Assembly (NCBI GenBank): GCA_911728455.2
Contig: OU452238.1
Location: 12,038,065 to 12,102,064 of the forward strand
Reading direction: 5' to 3'
Length of the DNA stretch: 64,000 bases
Origin: Marthasterias glacialis
Taxonomy: Eukaryota > Echinodermata > Asteroidea > Forcipulatida > Asteriidae
A program made the position numbers and the translations under genes. Positions 57,981-64,000 of the stretch are shown one piece after another; position 1 is the first letter of the stretch; each line of letters starts with the position of its first letter. The notes under the pieces were generated by a model. That model saw only the letters and a program-made list of their open reading frames with translations, was not told the DNA's origin and did no database searches.

Positions 57981-58390
57981 GTGAAAACTGCGCGAACGCG
58001 ACGTGTACAGACGTAGACCAATGCGTCAACGCAATTTGTTGTTCGTGAAAACTCACAGACCAATGCGTAAACGCAGCTTGCTGTTAATGAAAACTCACAG
58101 ACCAATGCGTAACGCAATTTGCTGTTCGTGAAAGCTCACAGACCAATGCGTAAACGCAACTTGCTGTTCGTGAAAACTCACAGACCAATGCGTAACGCAA
58201 TTTGCTGTTCGTGAAAACTCACAGACCAATACGTAAACGCAATTTGCTGTTCGTGAAAACTCACAGACCAATGCGTAACGCAATTTGTTGTTCGTGAAAA
58301 CTCACAGACCAGTACGTAAACGCAATTTGCTGTTCGTGAAAACTCGCAAACCAATGCGTAAACGCAATTTGCTGTTCGTGAAAACTCAAT
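57981..58390. repeat. 41/42-bp minisatellite with 83-bp higher-order period
   Basis: The unit is GTGAAAACTCACAGACCAAT, then GCGTAAACGC or GCGTAACGC, then AATTTGCTGTTC. Starts lie at 58045, 58087, 58128, 58170, 58211, 58253, 58294, 58336 and 58378. Units alternate 42 and 41 bp, the difference being AAA versus AA in the central near-palindrome, until the last two. A degenerate unit precedes 58045. Frames CEFSRTANCV on - and KTHRPVRKRNLLF on + are repeat translations. Confidence 0.95.
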
Positions 58391-59134
58391 TATATAAAAG
58401 TAAGTCATACAATTGTCTCTTCCTAAAAACTCACAAAGGCCGAGCACTCGTTTCTGGCACCGTGCCAGCGCTGTGTATTTCAATGTGTATTTCAAGTTGG
58501 CAAGTCGAAGATTGGCTGCTCGTGAAAATTCAAAACCGTAAATCTAGTTATGTTCCTTATGCTAATTAGTGTAATTACGAAATTATGACGTTTTATGACT
58601 GGAAATTTTGGGGAAATGTTTATGCCAATGATGAAACCAAAATGCTTTTTGTGAAAACGTTGACTAAATATTAACAGTGAGTGAAAACAGCAGTCTCGCC
58701 TTCATTAACCGTGGATATATGCCTCGAGAATATCGATACAAATATTAATGCACGGAGAGACGAATGTTTGAGGATGCATACCTGATTAGAAGAAGCCTTT
58801 GAGGCAAAAACATTCACTGCTCGTGGCCTATTTTGGCATTCACGAAAGCAGCTGATAGCATACCAATTCATTTTCTATTGAAGCGAAAACTTTGAAAACT
58901 CAAATAGTCCAAAAATAGTATCGGCTGAAGCAGTCACTTGGCCGTCTGCGTTTTGTGTGTCCTAAATTGGTTTGAATGTTTTGGCACTGACTGAAGTGGG
59001 CGGGTCCAGCTGCTTTAGTGGAGTGGTTGTATACGGTACTAGAAAATGGCTACACCAACAATGGGCCAACAAAGAGAAGTCTTCAATTTACGTGGTCAAC
59101 AAACATCCGGGGGTGTGCGTAAGACTACTCATTT
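58391..59134. other. No gene; decayed repeat edges
   Basis: Scattered GTGAAAA-TC words (58516, 58650, 58680) suggest decayed minisatellite units. A TTGTCTCTTC word flanks the array on both sides. No exon supported. Confidence 0.4.
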
Positions 59135-59290
59135 ATGCCGTGGGATTACAGCAAAAGGGACAACAGGGTCCCCGTTTGAGGGAAGATACAAAACGAATGG
59201 GAGCTATTGCCAAAAAGTACAAACAACAGAGGGACAATAGAAGGTCCCCGATAGCCGGTTAGTATCCACTTTGGCGTGGGTGTGGGGGTG
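59135..59290 (+). repeat. GGTCCCC dispersed repeat, copy 3
   Basis: AAGGGACAACAGGGTCCCCG, TACAAAACGAATGGGAGCTA, ACAGAGGGACAATAGAAGG and TCCCCGATAGCCGGT follow the order seen at 39.6 kb, then a GTGGGTGTGGGGGTGTG tail. Confidence 0.7.
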
Positions 59291-62057
59291 TGTGGCGGGG
59301 GTATTTTTTATTAGTTGACTGATTTGTTCGTTAGTATTTATTTTGTTTTGTTTCTAATTTGAAAACAAACATTCGCTAATAACATTCGATATTATGTTCT
59401 GTGGATAAATGAAAACATATAAGTAAAGAAGTATGTGACATTATCGCGGTCGGGTTGCGTAACTTCACTGTCAATTTGTGCACAGAATTTAAATGCGTTC
59501 ATACGTCCACAAACGTCAATCGTGGATATTTGTTGTTACAGCTGGATGGTTGTTTTGTAATCAATGTTCAATGGGCAAGATTCCTTGTGTTATATTTTGG
59601 ATAAGACTTAATGTTTTACTTTGAATACAATCATAGAACAGCGCCCCCTGTCTCAACCATTAATATATCAAAATACACCTTTTTTTAATACACTGTTTTT
59701 TTACAATGTACTAAAATGTAATTTCATTTATCTTATAAAAAAGCCTTTGTTCGGCCATGGACCTTTCTTTCAGGGAAAATGAAAACAGATTCCTTCGAAG
59801 GAATAAATCATTTGTCATAATTTATTGAAATTAGCTTGAAATTGGCAAATGGTAGCAACTCAATACCTGTTTGGGGCAGCGTGTTGTGATTTATAACCGA
59901 TTTGTGGTAAGAATGTCCAAGGGCCTTTCATCGTTGTAATCCCAGACGGATGAAAACCAGGAATTTCCCAGGAGAGCGGACCTGCTTCTAATATTTTCCT
60001 TAGGGCCAACCTTTACATCACCATACCTCCTGTCAAGCATAAAATCCCATTAAGCAAATGATAAAAGAATGTACCCAGGGTAGAGGTGTTGAAGCAGAAC
60101 GATCTTCGCGGTGTATTTCCCATTGGACTCAGGGAGATTTTCTTTTACAGGGCGTTGTACCCCAGACTGATTTCCATTCGTTTTAAGGTTTTAAAATGAA
60201 TGTGTGGTTCTCACAGCAAGGTTGCTGTGTATAGCGCGTTCTTGAAAACTCAAATTGAAGCACAGCCCGTCATGGTTTCTGAAGTATTAGATACTGATGA
60301 AAGATGACAATTTGGATGAAATACCCATCTCTTTCTCTGAAACCGGCCTTCATTTCGACAACAACCCGTTTGTCTCAAATTCACGCGATCAGGTTGAGAT
60401 CATGTATCATGTCGGGTGACTGTGCGGTTGTGTTCAGTCGCGTCGCGTTTCAATCCAAATCTGGTATCAAGTCGGCTCAGCAGTACAACTCGCACTGCCT
60501 TTTTACCACTGTGACTGTTTGAAATTCTGTCTCAGATATACAGATTCATTTTCTAGTCCCTACACGCTTAGGTTTCCATTTTTTTTACACGATCTTCCTC
60601 CCGTTTCTGAATGTGTCATGCCATTGGTAAATCTTCAGAGATACGAAATGACCGTGCATTATGTTCTTATTAGCACAGGAGCGCATCGGTTACATTTCAA
60701 GACACGTATGAAATAATCAAAATGGTACTTCATTATTCACCATAGTGAAGAGATATACATGTACACTCCGTGTGTTTCATATTCATCAACTACCCTCCAA
60801 TTTCTACGTTAGGGCTAATTGATATTTGCCGGGGGGCCGTGTGTTGCAAGAGAGTAATCTTGACTGCATGTTTAATCGCACGATAGTTTTTAGTTTCAGC
60901 TACCCTCGCCTAGCTGTGTCTTGTTTCCTTCTTCCTTTTCACCGGTTTGTCTTTTTTTTCTTATATATTTTCTCATTATTGGAAATACAGATTGAAGAGG
61001 GGAACGTATTTTTAAAATAATCAAAACAAATATTTTTAAAGTTAATCGTAGCAAGGTTACCCATAGCAAACTTGAAATCAAAAGTTGTTTCCTCTTGTGT
61101 TGATATTTTTCCCTTCTGGATTTTTAAGACAAGCCAGTAATAATTCACCATTTACAATTTTGTTCACTGCAAATGTTTAAAAGTCTAAAGATTTTGTAAC
61201 TGAAACGTGTTCGCAATTCTAAATCTCCAGGTCGCCTTATTGCGTGACGTGGGTAAATTAAAAAATACGTTACAGCCCACTGACAGTAAACTAATTCACT
61301 TAGAAATCCAGTTGCTTATTAAGTCCTGTCATGATGCATCACTTGTTCTTACTTTGAATCAATTTAAGTAAGTTTTGTAGATTGTAATAATGGTTTGCGT
61401 TATTCGTTTCCCATCTGCTTCTATTGCGAAACCTGCCACTGAGTTTTCCTGGGGAAATGTTACCGTGGAAAACGGGTCAACTATTCCCCTTGCTTCTCGT
61501 GTGAGCTGAACGGGGGATCAGTGAGTAATACAGGCTCATCTTGTCCCATGGATCTGGCCGTGGATGTTCAGCCCCCACGGGAAGCTTACTGGGAGATGAA
61601 AATGGTCAAGGGCTGAAAGTGATACCGTTGTTCATTATGGGAGATGATTAAGGAGGCGTGAAGTTTGACCATACCGTGGTATCTCCGGTGAATACGCAAC
61701 GCGTCCAGTTTGGACCCTAGTGGCTCCGTCATATTGAAAAACACGCAGGCGTCAGTACCAGGCTATGATTGTCATATCATCACCATCGATATTATAGCAC
61801 CTCAACTCGTCAAATCTGTAAAATAACAAGTTTACAAGCTCCTTATTGGCAGACTCACTATGTACAATCATGCGAAGAATGTAGACCTATGATATCAAGG
61901 TACTATTTTGACGAAATTGTGATGAAATTTATCAGAATACTGTGAAGTTTTCGTGAGTCTAGCCCTCACGAGTAGGAAAGAAAAGGTGTGCAACAATTTC
62001 TACTTTAATGTCTGCACAGTATATTTGTTTTGTAAAAAAAAAGAATTTCAATCAGAA
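59291..62057. other. No gene seen
   Basis: About 2.8 kb, perhaps intronic. TTTCTTTTACAG at 60140-60151 looks like an acceptor but the continuation has a stop in the phase required after 56422. Nothing else recognised. Confidence 0.4.
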
Positions 62058-62118
62058 GTTGTTGTTGTCGTGTTATTGTTGTCGTTGTTGTTGCTGTTGT
62101 TTGTTGTTATTGTTGTTG

Positions 62119-62150
<32 letters not shown>

Positions 62151-62420
62151 GGCGTTGTTTGCTGTTGTTTGTTGTTTGTTTGTTTGTTTGTTGGGTTGTT
62201 TGTTTGTTTGTTTGTTTGTTTGTTTGTTTGTTTGTTTGTTTGTTTGTTTGTTGTTGTTGTTGTTGTTGTTGCTGTTGTTGTTGATGTTTCTGTTGTTGTT
62301 GTTGTTATTGTTGTTACTGCTGTTGTTGCTGTTGCTGTTGTTGCTGCTGCTGCTGCTGTTGTCGTCTTCGTCGTCGTCGTCGTCGGTGATATTGTTGATG
62401 TTGTTTTTGTTGCCTTTTTG
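62058..62420. repeat. Large (GTT)n / (TTTG)n / (GCT)n / (GTC)n array
   Basis: GTT units with GTC, GCT and GGT variants surround a central TTTG block with one GTTGGG (about 62176-62250), and end in CTG and CGT triplets. Frames reading poly-L/V, poly-Q or poly-N are artefacts. Confidence 0.95.
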
Positions 62421-64000
62421 AACAGCGATGGGCATAACAGATTCTTTTTACCACGTTCCGTGAGAAAACGTGATTTGATAGTTTTGATTGAGTTATTCCA
62501 GCGCGGGCCTCTGTCATCTTTACCACAGCCGGGGTTAGTAGATTCAGGTGCTGTGTATGAGTGATAATGATATCAATGCCCTGACTTCTTGATTTGCCAA
62601 TAACATAAAGGGATGTTTCAGTGTAAGGTACCATACGTAAATTCCATTGAGGTAAAAGGCTGTAGGTAGTAATTTGCTGACTAAAGGGCTGGATGCAGTA
62701 AGTTAATTGCCAAAGTATTTTGAATAACTTTCGATGCAAACTTAGTTTAGTGAACACGCGAAACAAAAAGTCATCGTGTGCTTTAATGTGGGGGCTGGTA
62801 GTTAAACCATGCCTCGGACGAGGTGAGAGGAAGGAATTCAAGAAAAACACTGACCCTTAATACCAGGGTTGTGCCAACATTCCTTTCTTTCAAAGCATTA
62901 AACGCTTTTTGTGACAATTTAACATTTCCCTTGTGTTTTTTATTATTTAAAGAAACAAAAGGCCCCTGTGTGGTTCTTTATTAGAACTCTTGATGTTTTA
63001 AAAGAAACATGATCGACGGTGGAATGGCACTGATGCAAGGCTGTATCCAAATACTTAGCATCTTTCATCACGTGCTGCCTTTGATTGTTATTTTGGAAGC
63101 CTCTGAGAGTAATGTTGTGTTTTGTTACAGTTTTATTTGAACCAAAAGTCCCTTTAAGTCCAGGAACATTATTAGTTTAACCTTTAGAACTTTGTCCTCG
63201 TTCATGTCGTCTTGACTGATAGAGAAAACAACATGTATAGGATTGTGCCTAATACCATCTTGCCAATCCGATCCCTGCTGTGTGGTAGGCAATATCTTGG
63301 GGTTATATGTGACCGGGACAAAATGTAAATCTTAGTCTACAAAATCCCTGTGTATCTGCTTGCTTCCTCCGAACCACTCTGAGGGAGTAGCGGATCCATA
63401 TCATGTTTCGCACGAGGTGTATTATGACAGATATCACTTAAAGTTGTACGAAATCGCACAATGAAGATTTAGCTTCACAACATAATCGGAGAGCCAACTG
63501 GTGAAGTGCACCCCATTACCCCACCCGTACAAACTTAGTTCACTATGTTTATTTAATAGATTTAATGATAACACACAATATTTTTTGGGTGTGAAAGTTT
63601 GTGGCAGTGACCAAGATGGCGTCCAAAAGATCGTCATTTGTTTGGTTAAGTAACAGTATTTTGATCATAACTCATGATACCAAAATGTCATAGTATTCTG
63701 GTTGGTATCATTTGAAAGGAAATTGTTTGGGCTACATATCAAGCGCAGTGTGAATAGACTTCTGTTATCATAATTCTCTGCGCTTTCTTTTCCTTTCTCT
63801 TTCTTTTTCAGCCCTCACCTCGAGTGGCCTTTGTGCCTTGTGTTGGGCGACTTCCATATTTTTTTTTTTTAAATGGATTTTACGCATTTATAAATTTCCA
63901 TTTATACCAAAAACCATCATAGCAACAAAGCTGTTATGACCCGTTATTACATGCAAATTACATGCTTTCTGATGTTCAAGTGTATACCAACAGGGTGCTT
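62421..64000. other. No gene seen
   Basis: Non-coding to the window end. TTTCTCTTTCTTTTTCAG at 63794-63811 is a good acceptor-like tract, but the following bases run into a T14 stretch and show no hormone-receptor pattern. Confidence 0.4.

Noticed and set aside
58045..58390. CRISPR array
   Set aside because: Units are contiguous without unique spacers and the DNA is eukaryotic; it is a minisatellite.
60152..60190. Possible exon after TTTCTTTTACAG
   Set aside because: In the phase required by the upstream exon it meets a stop after a few codons.
61953..62850. Poly-L/V, poly-N and poly-Q frames
   Set aside because: They arise from the GTT/TTTG/GCT array; no start context, splice sites or domain.
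63812..63870. Possible second exon after TTTCTTTTTCAG
   Set aside because: In the phase needed after 56422 it reads about 15 residues into a poly-T stretch, with the wrong Cys/Trp spacing for a hormone-receptor domain and no donor.

Overview
This is eukaryotic, animal-type genomic DNA. It is AT-rich, has long non-coding stretches, carries many microsatellites, and is crowded with small interspersed elements. Those elements include tRNA-derived SINE-like repeats, TTAA-flanked and TA-flanked MITE-like elements, a Penelope-like retrotransposon and Helitron-like repeats. There is no bacterial-style gene packing. The mix suggests a marine invertebrate deuterostome, possibly an echinoderm, but that assignment is an inference from general knowledge of such repeats and is not proven here. 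Almost all open reading frames are chance frames or translated microsatellites.

Only two stretches look truly protein-coding. The first is the C-terminal part of a Penelope-like retroelement (35068-36096, +), with the end of the reverse transcriptase, a Cys-rich linker and a GIY-YIG endonuclease. The second is a single likely host exon (56260-56422, +). It encodes a signal-peptide-like hydrophobic segment followed by a Cys-containing segment resembling the start of the extracellular hormone-binding domain of secretin-family (class B) GPCRs. The rest of that gene is not visible, so much of the window is probably intronic or intergenic DNA around it.

Layout. 1-9 kb: mostly anonymous, with a minus-strand Penelope 3' remnant (654-770), a foldback, a TTTG array and a deleted copy of a tRNA-containing repeat. 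9.8-10.3 kb: a TA-flanked MITE. 17.9-20.6 kb: two inverted 208-bp arms bracketing large TTTG/TCTG microsatellites. 23.5-26.1 kb: a SINE and two adjacent TTAA-flanked MITEs. 28.4-30.3 kb: degenerate and simple repeats. 31-33.1 kb: a Helitron-like tandem pair interrupted by an exactly 500-N assembly gap. 34.7-37.3 kb: the Penelope element sits at the centre of inverted 324-bp units, each with a tRNA-like sequence. 38.9-41.7 kb: a hairpin, dispersed GGTCCCC repeats and a SINE. 45.4-50 kb: another TTAA MITE and a second Penelope 3' remnant with a 111-bp duplication. 52.9-56.4 kb: a possible promoter and first exon, then the receptor-like exon. 58 kb: a 41/42-bp minisatellite with 83-bp higher-order periodicity. 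62 kb: a large trinucleotide/TTTG array.

The points most worth following are hammerhead-ribozyme-like motifs at three Penelope 3' ends, the tRNA-like inverted/tandem units around the Penelope copy, the collapsed Helitron-like array at the gap, and the receptor-like exon.
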